Source of the DNA: Motilimonas sp. E26
Lineage (GTDB): Bacteria; Pseudomonadota; Gammaproteobacteria; Enterobacterales; CBDFNC01
Assembly (NCBI RefSeq): GCF_021278025.1
Contig: NZ_JAIBHJ010000006.1
Coordinates: 165,714 to 229,713 of the forward strand
DNA length: 64,000 nt
Direction: 5' to 3'
The notes beneath the pieces were generated by a model. It saw only the letters and a program-made list of their open reading frames with translations. It ran no database searches and was not told where the DNA came from. Made by a program: the position numbers and the translations under genes. Below, in pieces: positions 44,821 through 54,555 of this stretch. Each line of letters opens with the position of its first letter. Position 1 is the first letter of the stretch.

Positions 44821-45483
44821 ATGAAAAATATTCTATATGTTAGTGCAAGTGTCAGGAAGTTTCATCCAACTCAGCAGCATCATGTGTCAATAAGCCGGAT
44901 GTTAGGCGATACATTTATTGATGAGTTTAAGCAGCAGTATAATCAAGTTGAAGTAACTCATCGCGACTTGTCTTTAACCCCACCTATGTTTATTGATGAA
45001 GCGTTTATTGCTGCAGCTTTTGCTAAGGGGGAGTTAAGTGAGCAGCAGCGCACTGTACTGGCCCAGTCTGATAGGCTAATTGATGAGGTGAGCAAAGCTG
45101 ACATTATTATGATCAGTAGCCCAATGTATAATTATGGTATGCCTGCGGTGCTTAAAGCTTGGTTCGACTTAGTGATAAGAGTAGACAAAACCTTCTCATT
45201 CGATTTAGGTCGTGGTGACCAACCTCTTGCGCCAATCCTCAGTGGTAAACAGGTGGTGCTGTTGGCGTCTTGGGGCGAATTTGATTTTAAAAAAGGCGAG
45301 GCTAAGTCTGAGTTCAATCATTTGTCGCGCCATATTGAGCAGCTTTCTCCGTATCTCGGCGCGGATACTTTTTATGAAATTGCATCTGAATATCAGGAGT
45401 TTAACGATGATCGCCATCGCGCGTCAAAACAACAAGCGCTCGTTGCAGTTCAAAAGCTGGCAGAGACATTAGCAGCATCATAA
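44821..45483 (+). CDS. azoR: FMN-dependent NADH-azoreductase / quinone reductase
   Basis: This 220-residue flavodoxin-fold protein has GGAG before ATG. Motifs: VSASVR (phosphate loop), SPMYNYGMPAVLKAWFD (flavin contact) and LLASWG. AzoR-type enzymes reduce azo bonds and quinones with NADH via FMN. Divergent LysR control suggests induction by electrophiles. A terminator follows. Confidence 0.85.
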   Translation: MKNILYVSASVRKFHPTQQHHVSISRMLGDTFIDEFKQQYNQVEVTHRDLSLTPPMFIDEAFIAAAFAKGELSEQQRTVLAQSDRLIDEVSKADIIMISSPMYNYGMPAVLKAWFDLVIRVDKTFSFDLGRGDQPLAPILSGKQVVLLASWGEFDFKKGEAKSEFNHLSRHIEQLSPYLGADTFYEIASEYQEFNDDRHRASKQQALVAVQKLAETLAAS

Positions 45484-45503
45484 ATCAAGCCATTCGATAG
45501 CTC

Positions 45504-45527
45504 ATCAGCCGCATCTGTGCGGCTGAT
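45504..45527. terminator. Terminator after azoR
   Basis: A perfect 10-bp stem ATCAGCCGCA / TGCGGCTGAT with a TCTG loop is followed by ATTTGTTT. It may also serve the convergent minus-strand gene. Confidence 0.8.
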
Positions 45528-45552
45528 ATTTGTTTAAGAATTCAGCACTCAT

Positions 45553-46254
45553 TCACGTTAATTTACATTTTTGATAATCAGCCAAGCTATCGAATGTTTG
45601 ATAGCCCGCGCTGCTAGTGTAAGACCCTTTCTTGATCAGTTGTTTAAGATTTAACGATTGATTGTCAAAATCGTAGGCAAGCTCGGTTACCCCTGCGGCT
45701 TGCCAGCGTGTTAATAAAGATTGATGCACTAAATACATGCTTTTGTGAGCAGTTAATTGAATGCGGATCATTAAACGCTGCGCCACGGGCACATCGGCTA
45801 ATCTTGATTCAACTCGGGCATAGCTAAACACTTTATGAAATGAAAACACGGTGTAGCCAGAGCGAGTTTGCTTGGTGGCATCGATGATCGTCGCCGGGGT
45901 GCGAGTGACACCTAAGATTGGCGAAAAATATATATCATCAGCAATCTTGTTGCTGAGCATAATGCTTTGCTCTTGGCCCCAACAAAATGAGATAACTGGT
46001 AATCGTAATGGGTTATTACCTAGTTTAGCTTTTAGCGCTTTAACCGCTAAAGGATCACTTCTCTTACCATGAAATGTCAGTGGCTCTTCGCCGGTGAATA
46101 GTTGTGCTATGCCACCATCTTTCGGCTCTGGCTGCCAGGTGAAATTATATTCATTGAGGTACTCAATATATTCATCGCCACTTTTTTCACATACATCGAC
46201 ACTGAACATTTGTAACGGGCGATACTCTTTCAATATTCCTTGCATGTCTAACAT
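45553..46254 (-). CDS. Unknown protein, partner of the 926-residue protein
   Basis: The 233-residue protein is soluble, with no signal peptide or helix for the membrane and no recognised domain. It starts within the last codons of the upstream large gene (7-base overlap) and so is coupled to it. The middle reads SGYTVFSFHKVFSYARVESRL and the end has a Lys/Cys tail. Function unknown; it probably acts with the large protein. Confidence 0.7.
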   Translation of the reverse strand: MLDMQGILKEYRPLQMFSVDVCEKSGDEYIEYLNEYNFTWQPEPKDGGIAQLFTGEEPLTFHGKRSDPLAVKALKAKLGNNPLRLPVISFCWGQEQSIMLSNKIADDIYFSPILGVTRTPATIIDATKQTRSGYTVFSFHKVFSYARVESRLADVPVAQRLMIRIQLTAHKSMYLVHQSLLTRWQAAGVTELAYDFDNQSLNLKQLIKKGSYTSSAGYQTFDSLADYQKCKLT

Positions 46255-49028
46255 ATTGCGTCTCCTACGCCATGTAAGGTTGCTAATTGTTTCGTGGTCT
46301 TTTTTTGTAATGTGGCTAACTCTTTTCGCGCAGCGTCATTTAAATCTTTTCGTCTTATTGCATGGCGCTCATCAAGAGTGATGTGGCCGGCCTGAAAAAT
46401 CTTATCCAGGTATAACTCAAGGCAAATATCATTGAGCACATATTTACCTCTAACGGGGTGGGAAGTGAGTATGCTGATCAGCCTTAATTGTTTCGCAGCG
46501 TCCTGTGTTGTCAAAATGATGGGCAGTATGTTGCCGACGTCTCGGTTATAGCCTTCAATATCGAGGCTGTAAACTTTGCTATCAATATAATTCTTGGTTG
46601 CATGTTGATAATCTGAGAATGTGATGTTGCCTGTGATATATTGCGTCAGTGATTGAGTGATAACTTCATTGCGCGTTTCAAGTGGGGGAAGGTCGATGAG
46701 GCTAAAAACAGCTTTGTCGGTAACATCTGGCGCTAATATGACGACACTTAATACGTTTAGAAATCCTTCGTTGCGATCAAATGGGCGATTTGGAGAATCG
46801 ATTAATAGTTCAAGATGATCCTTTTGATAGCGCAAAACGGTGAAGTTTGTATCCCTTGGCATGACGCGCGTTGCAGCAGTGAGTTTTATTGGCAGTTGAT
46901 ATTGTTTGGCAATAGACTCGACATAATCAACACAGAGTAATTGTTCTTTTGTAAAGTGAGTGGCAAACACTTCATCATCACAGCGTAGGGCATGACGGTG
47001 AATTTCTTGAAAAATATCTACATATTCGTGAGCACTAGTAAATATATAGCTTGGGTTCATGCGCCAAACATCAGCAAAAAATTGCTGATAGCAAATCGGC
47101 CTTAGCCGTAATATGCCCTGTTCAAGATATTGCCGCTGCGCTGGCTCAGATTGAAAATAAGCTGCGATTAACACTAAATATTCAGCCATATCGTATTGTT
47201 GGCAATAGCGCACCTTAAATGCGAACAAATCAGGTTCACTCACGTTGTAATGTTGCAGTGACTGATAAAAATCTTGTTGCAGCCTTGGTGTAACAAAGCC
47301 ATTGTAACGATTGCAATAAAACTGCGCGAAGTTGCTCAGCGTGACTTGTGGGGCTAGCGCTAGAAAAAGCGCGATGACTCTTTGCGTCAAGCTTGTTGGG
47401 TTGGCCAAACTGCGCCAATAGCAGGTGGCTAATAACATATGAAAATCACTGATACTAGATAGTAACTCATACTTTGGCTGAGCACTTTGTATTTGCTTGT
47501 GGCTATTTTCAAGTTCAAGGCAAGCGCTCAGTTCGACAGCTATTTGCTTTGCGTTGACAGCTTCTAAATCAGCTTGTTCGAGCCAAACTTTAACGACTTT
47601 TGGTAATGTAGATTTAGGTTTTAGCTCTGCAGATATATTGTCCAATATGGCGCTTAGTAGATGCTGGTCGATTAATTGCAACAAGGCTTGACTGTGTTGG
47701 TCGTGAACATTTTCATGTTTATCCATGGCTAGCATCATGGCCGCCAGTAACCCTTCATTGGGGTTCCCTTGTAGCTGCCATAAATTGGGGTCACATACAT
47801 TGCGTGTTTCGCTACGAAGTCGGGTTATTCTTTTTAAAATGCTGTAGTCCAGTCCATGCACAGACTCTAAATCATCGAGCAATTCTGTCATGGCTTGTTC
47901 TTGTCTCACGTTTAACTCATCATTGACAGACTCTGGCGGTATAAAGCGTTGTTTGTAAGTTTCAAAGTTGAGGCAAGCGGTGTCTTCATCTTCGACTAAT
48001 TGCTCATAAATAGCCTCATTAAACGGCGTTTGATCGAGTAAATGATAAAAAATATCCAATATACGTAAATAACAGCCTTGTTTTTGCTGGTGGCTCTCTT
48101 GCGTTTTTAGAAGTTTGTCGGATAAACCTTCAAAAATGCAATCTAACATATCTTGGATTTCACTTTGCTCAGGGAAACCTGACGTAGCAACGGCGCAGCA
48201 AATTCGCTGGAAAAATGCTGGCGCATGTTGTTTAGCGTGCAGTGCGACCAGCACATGGTCTAAATTGAGTAATAAATCTTGTTCTCTGAGCGTGTCGCCA
48301 TTTTCACCTGTTAATACATAGTGCCAAAGCTTATCACCAGCAGGCAGATAGTAAATAAAGGGGGCAACCTCAATTAACTCGTCGTTAAGGGGGAAAGTCA
48401 GCAACGCGTTAGCTTGCTGTAAATAGGGGGCTTCATGCTCATTTTCTGTGGATGCAGCATGAGAAAATATTTTACTGAGCATACGGCTAAAAAGGCTAGG
48501 CTTGGCCTTTGGTTGTTCGGCAGTTTGGCTTGGCCGCTTTTGCTCGTTTCCCTCAACCTGATCGTATTCTCGGTATTGTTTAATCCCAGGCCAATTTTGT
48601 CTATCTGTATAATCATTTAACGCGATACGACTGTGTAGTCGGTTATCCGCGATAAGCTGCTGCAACTGCGTGACATTCCAGCGTAAAGTATCACTTGGCT
48701 GACCTATTGGGTTATGTCTAAATACCGCCATCCAAGTTAACTGGTTATTTTCTTTTAAGTATTCAAGAGTGGCATCAACAAGGATTTTTATTTCGCTGTA
48801 CTCCCCCTCAACTAAAAGTAATTGTGTGTTAGGGGCTAAAGCGATAAGTTCAGTTAGTGCCATCTCTGCGTATGTTGCACCATAGGTAAAAGCAGAGTGG
48901 AGCTGTTGCCGCTTGGCTTTACTGCAAACAAGGACAAAACAGGGGTTATCGTAGCTACCCAGTGCCTTTAATGCCTGTTGTACTTCGGGATCATTTTGAC
49001 AAATGGAGTAAAGGTTTTCGTTAAACAT
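46248..49028 (-). CDS. Large unknown soluble protein (926 residues)
   Basis: ATG 49028 has AGGCG upstream; a GTG nine bases earlier is also in frame. No signal peptide or membrane helix is seen and no family is recognised. The N-terminal 150 residues have alternating hydrophobic strands and helices (CFVLVCSKAK, TQLLLVEGEY) that could form a Rossmann-like fold; a charged Pro/Gln/Lys linker is near 165-210, then a long helix-rich body resembling repeats. The last 60 residues are basic and helical. Coupled to the 233-residue gene. An N-terminal receiver or nucleotide-binding fold is only a guess. Confidence 0.75.
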   Translation of the reverse strand: MFNENLYSICQNDPEVQQALKALGSYDNPCFVLVCSKAKRQQLHSAFTYGATYAEMALTELIALAPNTQLLLVEGEYSEIKILVDATLEYLKENNQLTWMAVFRHNPIGQPSDTLRWNVTQLQQLIADNRLHSRIALNDYTDRQNWPGIKQYREYDQVEGNEQKRPSQTAEQPKAKPSLFSRMLSKIFSHAASTENEHEAPYLQQANALLTFPLNDELIEVAPFIYYLPAGDKLWHYVLTGENGDTLREQDLLLNLDHVLVALHAKQHAPAFFQRICCAVATSGFPEQSEIQDMLDCIFEGLSDKLLKTQESHQQKQGCYLRILDIFYHLLDQTPFNEAIYEQLVEDEDTACLNFETYKQRFIPPESVNDELNVRQEQAMTELLDDLESVHGLDYSILKRITRLRSETRNVCDPNLWQLQGNPNEGLLAAMMLAMDKHENVHDQHSQALLQLIDQHLLSAILDNISAELKPKSTLPKVVKVWLEQADLEAVNAKQIAVELSACLELENSHKQIQSAQPKYELLSSISDFHMLLATCYWRSLANPTSLTQRVIALFLALAPQVTLSNFAQFYCNRYNGFVTPRLQQDFYQSLQHYNVSEPDLFAFKVRYCQQYDMAEYLVLIAAYFQSEPAQRQYLEQGILRLRPICYQQFFADVWRMNPSYIFTSAHEYVDIFQEIHRHALRCDDEVFATHFTKEQLLCVDYVESIAKQYQLPIKLTAATRVMPRDTNFTVLRYQKDHLELLIDSPNRPFDRNEGFLNVLSVVILAPDVTDKAVFSLIDLPPLETRNEVITQSLTQYITGNITFSDYQHATKNYIDSKVYSLDIEGYNRDVGNILPIILTTQDAAKQLRLISILTSHPVRGKYVLNDICLELYLDKIFQAGHITLDERHAIRRKDLNDAARKELATLQKKTTKQLATLHGVGDAIC

Positions 49029-49182
49029 GAAAAACACGCCTGTAATATATCAAGTGAATAGCCAATGCAGATATAAGCATGACGGAGTTAGCGAAGGCTC
49101 CAGTTGTTTACTGCGTTGGCCAATAATCAACTGAAGCTTGGGTATATACCTAGCTGGCTTTGTAGTGAGTATGTTTTAAAAT

Positions 49183-50199
49183 TTAGGTTGGTGTGTCTAC
49201 ATCATCCCACTCTGAGCCTTCAAACCCAATCAGCCAGTTTAGTGCGTAGTGACGCTCTACAATAACGCCACTATCTACTTCAAAGGGAAGTGCTTTTTCA
49301 TCAAGCCTGGCCTGTCTACATAACCAATGAAGCCTGTAGTGCAAATCCAAACAATCCAATACTTCATTGATAGGCTTCAACTTAATATCTTTTTTAAAGG
49401 CATCGCAGTTAAAGGCTATCTTAGCCACGTTAGGCACATCGCAAATTGAGTTTGGGAAGACAAGCTCTGGTAGTAATCCTAGTACCCAAAGTAATAAAGC
49501 AACCCCTTCATAGCGCCAAGCAAATTGTATGACCTCTTCTTCACTTGGTTCACCATCTAGAAAAACGATTTCAGCAGGGCTAAGATCTATAAATCCGTCA
49601 GGAATTTTTTCCTTGAGGGTCTCAATTTGAATAGGCTCCCCTGTTGCAAGAGACTCCGCTCTAAGTGCGACCACAAAAAGAGCCATGGCACGATGATAAA
49701 TTGCATCTTCAGGCCGTAATAATAACTCTTGCTCACATGGGATTGGGGGAAGGTTAGGGACAGGAATATTAGCTTGTTTTAGGAAATGTGCTGTTTGCTC
49801 TCTACGTTTGTAACTCTCGGGTAAAAAGGGGACGTTAACAGCTGGATCGGGCAGATCACCATTTGGGGTAAATAAGACGCTCCCCTCTGGACTACGAATA
49901 GAGCCATCTTTGAGAAAAAGGATGGCATTTGAAGCCAGTGACCATTGTGCTAAAGCATCTAGATCAGTCTCTTCAATAGTAAAGCTAATATGATGATTGA
50001 CTCTTTGAATGTGCCTAAGGAGATGATATTTAATCTTGGTCATTTCCTTTTTGCCTTTTTCCAATACATAGCCTTGAAACCCTTTTAAATGCTGAGTGAG
50101 TTCAGGATTGGTTAAATCACGTCGTCCATGAAGGGTATGGGAAAAAGCTAATGAAGGAGGCATAAGGTGTGTACAATATGCGTTAACTAAAATGCTCAT
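49183..50199 (-). CDS. DUF4272 family protein
   Basis: The 338-residue protein has a C-terminal DUF4272-type domain: LRPEDAIYHRAMALFVVALRAES, then WRYEGVALLLWVLGLLPEL and FPNSICDVPNVAKI. The N-terminal 110 residues are less clear (HISFTIEETDLDALAQW). DUF4272 proteins have no settled function and are often near polymorphic-toxin or immunity genes. Nothing toxin-like adjoins it here. Start has GGA about 11 bases upstream. Confidence 0.7.
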   Translation of the reverse strand: MSILVNAYCTHLMPPSLAFSHTLHGRRDLTNPELTQHLKGFQGYVLEKGKKEMTKIKYHLLRHIQRVNHHISFTIEETDLDALAQWSLASNAILFLKDGSIRSPEGSVLFTPNGDLPDPAVNVPFLPESYKRREQTAHFLKQANIPVPNLPPIPCEQELLLRPEDAIYHRAMALFVVALRAESLATGEPIQIETLKEKIPDGFIDLSPAEIVFLDGEPSEEEVIQFAWRYEGVALLLWVLGLLPELVFPNSICDVPNVAKIAFNCDAFKKDIKLKPINEVLDCLDLHYRLHWLCRQARLDEKALPFEVDSGVIVERHYALNWLIGFEGSEWDDVDTPT

Positions 50200-50423
50200 G
50201 TTTAAATGTCCAAATTAATTTAAATGCGGTTGAATTACAGGATACCCACTTAAAACTAAACAGTTCGTAACGCGAAAAGTGGCGACCAAAAACTGAAATG
50301 CCGAGTGCCAATAAGTCACCACTCATGCAGGTATTTTTTATGATAAAAATAATATCATTCAAAAGTGGTTTGGTCAGTACCTGATTGTTCAAAGTATTTA
50401 ATCACTTAACTTTGTTTTTACGC

Positions 50424-50465
50424 GTTAGCTCCTGAGATTAAGCCGAGGCTTAATCACTCAGTAAC
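50424..50465. terminator. Strong hairpin after histidine-phosphatase gene
   Basis: Nested stems ATTAAGCC / GGCTTAAT, CTGAG / CTCAG and GTTA / TAAC form one long imperfect hairpin with a GA loop. It lies between two minus-strand genes and probably ends the upstream one. Confidence 0.6.
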
Positions 50466-50516
50466 CACCGATGTGTTTAAGCCTGACGCAGTCAAATTTG
50501 CTCTAGACTGTACATG

Positions 50517-51113
50517 TTAGGTGGTTTTCACTTCGCAATTCACCCGTGTTACAGATTGATTTTCGATAATAAAGAATGCGTCTTGGGGTAAATCTTGTGT
50601 CCAAGCCTGCTCGTAACTCAAGCCTAATAGTAACCCTCTGAGTGCAATTCCGGTTAAGCCGTGACTGACCACTACGACGTTATCCGACTCTGGGATCTCA
50701 GAAAGCCAATGAGTTAACCTTGCTTGCACCGCGTCATAGGTTTCTGATTGTGGCGCGTTAAGATACCAATCATTATTTTCCAGTAATGTGGGATGTTCTA
50801 ACGTTAAACTAGGTATGGTTCGTTGCTCCCAAGTGCCAAGTGAGAACTCTTTTAAGCGGGGGTCTTCCACGACTCTAGTGGGGCAGTAACTCAGTGTTTC
50901 ACAAATAATGTGTGCAGTTTGAACTGCGCGGCCCAACGGGCTGCTATAAACAGTAAAATTCTGCTCTGCTAAATGTGTTTTTAACTGGGCAGCAACACCT
51001 TGTGCTTGCGCGGCTCCTTTTGCGGTTAATGGTGAATTGCAATGGCCTTGCAGTTTTTGTTCTGCGTTAAACTGCGTTTCGCCGTGCCTTAAAACAAATA
51101 TTTTTCGTGTCAT
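50517..51113 (-). CDS. Histidine phosphatase (phosphoglycerate-mutase-like)
   Basis: ATG 51113 has GAGG nine bases upstream and gives 198 residues. The RHGETQFN motif near the start, the second Arg (SSPLGRAVQTA), Glu in LKEFSLGTWE and the second His in VVSHGLTGIALR form the 2H-phosphatase site. Members include GpmB, CobC and broad-specificity phosphatases; the substrate cannot be told. Single-gene unit. Confidence 0.85.
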   Translation of the reverse strand: MTRKIFVLRHGETQFNAEQKLQGHCNSPLTAKGAAQAQGVAAQLKTHLAEQNFTVYSSPLGRAVQTAHIICETLSYCPTRVVEDPRLKEFSLGTWEQRTIPSLTLEHPTLLENNDWYLNAPQSETYDAVQARLTHWLSEIPESDNVVVVSHGLTGIALRGLLLGLSYEQAWTQDLPQDAFFIIENQSVTRVNCEVKTT

Positions 51114-51274
51114 GGAGTCCTCTTCATTTGACAATATTTACTGTAAATTAACGGAATAGAACATTATGCGCAAAAGCATGATTTTGAGTCAGTTTTAACT
51201 CGTTGTTGGCAGGCGCTTACAGTAGCCCTTGACTCCCACCCTGTTGCTTAGCTAGTATGACGCCACTATTTCTT

Positions 51275-51356
51275 GAGGAGTTTACGCCAACATGAAGATC
51301 TAAACCTGTTATCCATTTTTTACTTTATTTTTGGATCTACAGGGTTAGTAGGCGTA
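51275..51356 (+). promoter_or_regulatory. Structured leader with mini-ORF before ABC-F gene
   Basis: GAGGAG is followed 11 bases later by a complete three-codon ORF (ATG AAG ATC TAA, 51292-51303). The ORF lies inside nested inverted repeats: TACGCC/GGCGTA (51283 and 51351), AACCTGT/ACAGGGTT (51303 and 51339, one bulge) and ATCCA/TGGAT. This looks like an attenuation leader, as known for antibiotic-resistance ABC-F genes. Confidence 0.45.
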
Positions 51357-51495
51357 GCTCACTTTCCGATATTTCGTTGCCATTGCATTTTCTGTTCATT
51401 AATTGAATCGCTATTTTAATTGCGCGCATTGGCATCGTTTTCATCACTAAAATATACAGTTACGGCTTATGTCCCTGTCACACAGGAGGCAAATT

Positions 51496-53064
51496 ATGCC
51501 TGTTTTACAAGCTCACCATATTAGTCATCAATTTGAAAACGGCGACACGCTATTTCAACAATTGTCATGCTCAATGACCAAGCGCCGCGTTGGCTTAGTC
51601 GGCCGCAATGGGGTGGGCAAATCGGTATTTGCATCAATATTAAGCGGCGAGCTAACCCCATCGAGTGGCACTGTTACTTTGCCAACATCGTTTGGTGTGT
51701 ATCGCCAGCAACCGTCGCAGTTACTTGCTGGCGAACTTACTATCGCGCAATTCTTGGCAAAAGACGACGTACTGACAGCGCTTAAGCAAATTGAGCTGGG
51801 CGATTACTCAGTGCATTGGTTTGACCTGATTGGCGATGAATGGGACCTTCCAGCCTGGCTTAGTGCGCAACTTAGCGTCATGGGGTTACCACCAACGCCA
51901 GACTTTCCTTGCGCTCAACTGAGCGGGGGGCAGCTAGCGAAATTACAGCTGTGGCAATTGTTGGATAGCGATGTTGAGCTGTTGATCCTTGATGAACCGT
52001 CAAATCATCTTGATCGCCATGGCAAGCATTGGTTAATTGAATCGATGCAGGCGTTTAAAGGAGCCATTTTGCTCATTAGCCACGATCGTGAATTACTGCG
52101 AGAAATGGAAGAAGTGTGGGAATTATCTAAATTGGGCTTGCAAGTGTTTGGTGGCAACTATGACATTTACGCTGAACAAAAAGACATTGAGTTACAATCG
52201 GTTGGGCGTCAATTGGCCAGTATTGAGAAACAGAAAAAACAGCTTCTAGAGCAAGCGCAGCGCAATCGAGAAAAAGCAGAGCAACGAGCCGCGCAAGGCA
52301 ACAAGTTACGTAAAGAGGGCAGTCAGCCATCCATTTTACTTGATGCCAAAAAAGACAAAGCCAGTGCTCGCGCCTCGAACCGCAATAAAAGTGAGCAACT
52401 GCGCCAAGCTCACCTGCTAGAAAAACAGCAGACCTTGAGCGCAAGAAAAGAGCAAATGAAAAGTCAGAAGCTGTATTTGGCAGACAACCAAAGCCGCGCT
52501 CGCAAAGTGGTTTCTATTGTGCAGGGGAGGTTGGCGTTCGGTAGCGAGCAGCCCATCACCGAACAGATATTTTCAGCTGATAAGGTACACCTAATAGGGC
52601 AAAACGGCGCTGGCAAATCGACTTTTTTGAAAACCCTTTTAGGTGAGGTGCCATTGCAAACAGGTGCGCTGCAGCTGAATACGCCACTTTATTACCTTGA
52701 TCAGCATGTTGGTGCTGTTCGTCCTGAGTTATCGATGTTGGATAACTTGATGCAACATTGTGATGGCATAGCTGAGAGTGATGCGCGAACGCTACTAGCG
52801 GGTGTTGGCTTTCGTCGTGACAGTGTTTTTCGCTTTGGCGGCATGCTCAGTGGCGGCGAAAAGATGAAACTTGCAATGTTGATTGTTAGTCACCAATCAA
52901 TGCAACCACTGTTGTTACTTGATGAGCCAGATAACCATCTCGACCTTGATTCAAAAATAATGCTGGCGCAGGCGCTAAAAGATTATCGTAGTGGCTTTAT
53001 TTTAGTCAGTCATGATGAAGAATTTGCCCAGCAATCAGGTGTGACACGTTGCATTAACTTGTGA
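51496..53064 (+). CDS. ABC-F family ATPase
   Basis: ATG 51496 follows AGGAGG and gives 522 residues. Two ATPase domains are present: Walker A GRNGVGKS and GQNGAGKST, signatures QLSGGQLAKLQ and MLSGGEKMKLA, Walker B LLILDEPSNHLD and LLLLDEPDNHLD. The linker between (about 230-320) is long, basic and coiled (EKQKKQLLEQAQRNREKAEQ). No membrane domain, so it acts on ribosomes. The family covers housekeeping translation factors and ribosome-protection proteins; this one is not clearly EttA, Uup or YheS by eye. The leader upstream hints at drug- or translation-responsive expression. Confidence 0.88.
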   Translation: MPVLQAHHISHQFENGDTLFQQLSCSMTKRRVGLVGRNGVGKSVFASILSGELTPSSGTVTLPTSFGVYRQQPSQLLAGELTIAQFLAKDDVLTALKQIELGDYSVHWFDLIGDEWDLPAWLSAQLSVMGLPPTPDFPCAQLSGGQLAKLQLWQLLDSDVELLILDEPSNHLDRHGKHWLIESMQAFKGAILLISHDRELLREMEEVWELSKLGLQVFGGNYDIYAEQKDIELQSVGRQLASIEKQKKQLLEQAQRNREKAEQRAAQGNKLRKEGSQPSILLDAKKDKASARASNRNKSEQLRQAHLLEKQQTLSARKEQMKSQKLYLADNQSRARKVVSIVQGRLAFGSEQPITEQIFSADKVHLIGQNGAGKSTFLKTLLGEVPLQTGALQLNTPLYYLDQHVGAVRPELSMLDNLMQHCDGIAESDARTLLAGVGFRRDSVFRFGGMLSGGEKMKLAMLIVSHQSMQPLLLLDEPDNHLDLDSKIMLAQALKDYRSGFILVSHDEEFAQQSGVTRCINL

Positions 53065-53070
53065 GAAACC

Positions 53071-53099
53071 GTCAGCCAGAGCAAAGAGCGCTGGCTGAC
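53071..53099 (+). terminator. Hairpin after ABC-F gene
   Basis: A perfect 9-bp stem GTCAGCCAG / CTGGCTGAC starts 7 bp after the stop; the T tract is poor. Confidence 0.6.
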
Positions 53100-53193
53100 T
53101 CGTGACCTTTCAATGATAGTGTGAGCGCTCAAGGCATACGCTTTTGCCTTGTCGCCCGTTTCATATCAATGTGCTGGGTAGCATACAACTTTT

Positions 53194-53562
53194 TTACTTG
53201 GGAGAGTGCAGGCCAAGTCGGTTTCCTTCTGTGTCTAGAAATAATGCGAAGAAACCGCTTTCGTCTGCATGTGGTGCTTTGGCTGCGAGAATTTTTCCGC
53301 CATTTGCTTCTACTTTTGATAGCACCAGTTGAAGGTCTTCGCCTGCATTTAGATATAAGGTGATGCCTGAGCTAGACGGCAAGTAGCCTTCCCCCTGGAC
53401 AATCACCCCAACCGTAGCTTGATCCTCGTAAGGGAATATTCCCATTCTCATCCCTGGCATATCCATGGTTTCAATCGTTAAAGCAAAAATGCTGCCGTAA
53501 AATTTTACCGCACGATCTAAGTCTGTTGCTGGGATCTCAAAAATTGATGCGATATTGTGCAT
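53194..53562 (-). CDS. VOC superfamily (glyoxalase-like) protein
   Basis: The 122-residue protein shows the two beta-alpha-beta-beta-beta units of the family: IFEIPATDLDRAVKFYGSIF at the start and GFFALFLDTEGNRLGLHS at the end. Metal ligands may include the final Glu (DTEGN). The reaction is unknown. It is followed upstream by an AraC-type regulator on the same strand, which may control it. Confidence 0.85.
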   Translation of the reverse strand: MHNIASIFEIPATDLDRAVKFYGSIFALTIETMDMPGMRMGIFPYEDQATVGVIVQGEGYLPSSSGITLYLNAGEDLQLVLSKVEANGGKILAAKAPHADESGFFALFLDTEGNRLGLHSPK

Positions 53563-53708
53563 TATTTCATCCTTGTTGTTTTGCCTGTACTGCTAGCATT
53601 CTGTGTGATTAGTGTGCCGCTGTTGATGGTCGTGTATTACTTTGAGCGAGCGGTTTTCAAGATAGAGCAGGGTGGTAACAAGAAATTGTAAAAAAGCGAC
53701 AGATCTGC

Positions 53709-54521
53709 TTATTTGTTGAAAAGCAAAGAAAGCGCCATGCTTTTGTCGTCGAGAAAATCGCGCGGGTTGACTCCTGTGAATTCCTTAAAGTCTTTAATAA
53801 AGTGAGATTGGTCATAATAGTTGCTTTTGTACGCAATGCTCGTAAGGCTGTCTTCTTGGCTTATTATTAGTTTTAAAGCCGTTTGTAAGCGCACAAGTTT
53901 ACTTAAATTTTTCGGGCTTACGCCAACCATGTTCAAAAACTTCCTTTCTAACTGGCGTTTTTTATTGGGGTTTGAATCGGTGATTGCATCAATGGATACA
54001 TTGCCATTCTTTGAAAATATAACGTCCACTGTTGTTTTTACAATGTTCTCAATGGTATGAGGGGCACTCAGTTTGGCGAGAAGAAAATCTTCTAAGATCT
54101 TAATTCTTTGCTTGGTGTCCTGTGGTCGAATGATATTATCTTCCAGCTCTGCGGCTTCATCATGCGCAAATAATTCATAAATTGATGTTTCTTTATTTCT
54201 TAGGCTTATTATTGGCTTAGATACGAAATGGGAAAAAGCATAAGGAAAGAAACTGGCGGCGAAGGTATGGACATATCCTGTTGGTTGAATATAGAAAGGC
54301 GAAACCGTTTGTCCAAGTACCATGGCGCGTGGCTGCAGTATGTAATCATTTGCTGAGGTAAAGCGCTTAATGTCATCGCCTAATATAAAGGCTAATTCAA
54401 TGCAGCCATCGGGAACAATGCGTTGTTTTGCTGGCTTATCTTCCGAATCGACTTCAAGTGTCCAAAAGCAATTAATAAATGAAGATAGACTTTTACTAGG
54501 TAAAAATGTTTTGTAATCCAT
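53709..54521 (-). CDS. AraC-family transcriptional regulator
   Basis: The 270-residue protein has an N-terminal ligand-type domain (FWTLEVD, RIVPDGCIELAF, the DUF6597-like pattern) and a C-terminal AraC HTH with LTSIAYKSNYYDQSHFIKDFKEFTGVNP. Possible target: the VOC gene 147 bp downstream. Lower GC than surrounding genes. Confidence 0.85.
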   Translation of the reverse strand: MDYKTFLPSKSLSSFINCFWTLEVDSEDKPAKQRIVPDGCIELAFILGDDIKRFTSANDYILQPRAMVLGQTVSPFYIQPTGYVHTFAASFFPYAFSHFVSKPIISLRNKETSIYELFAHDEAAELEDNIIRPQDTKQRIKILEDFLLAKLSAPHTIENIVKTTVDVIFSKNGNVSIDAITDSNPNKKRQLERKFLNMVGVSPKNLSKLVRLQTALKLIISQEDSLTSIAYKSNYYDQSHFIKDFKEFTGVNPRDFLDDKSMALSLLFNK

Positions 54522-54555
54522 TACTTCCCCCGAATCTAGAAATTCAGCTAATCGA

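Noticed and set aside
50183..50392. 69-codon minus-strand frame overlapping the DUF4272 start
   Set aside because: No ribosome-binding site and no recognisable sequence.
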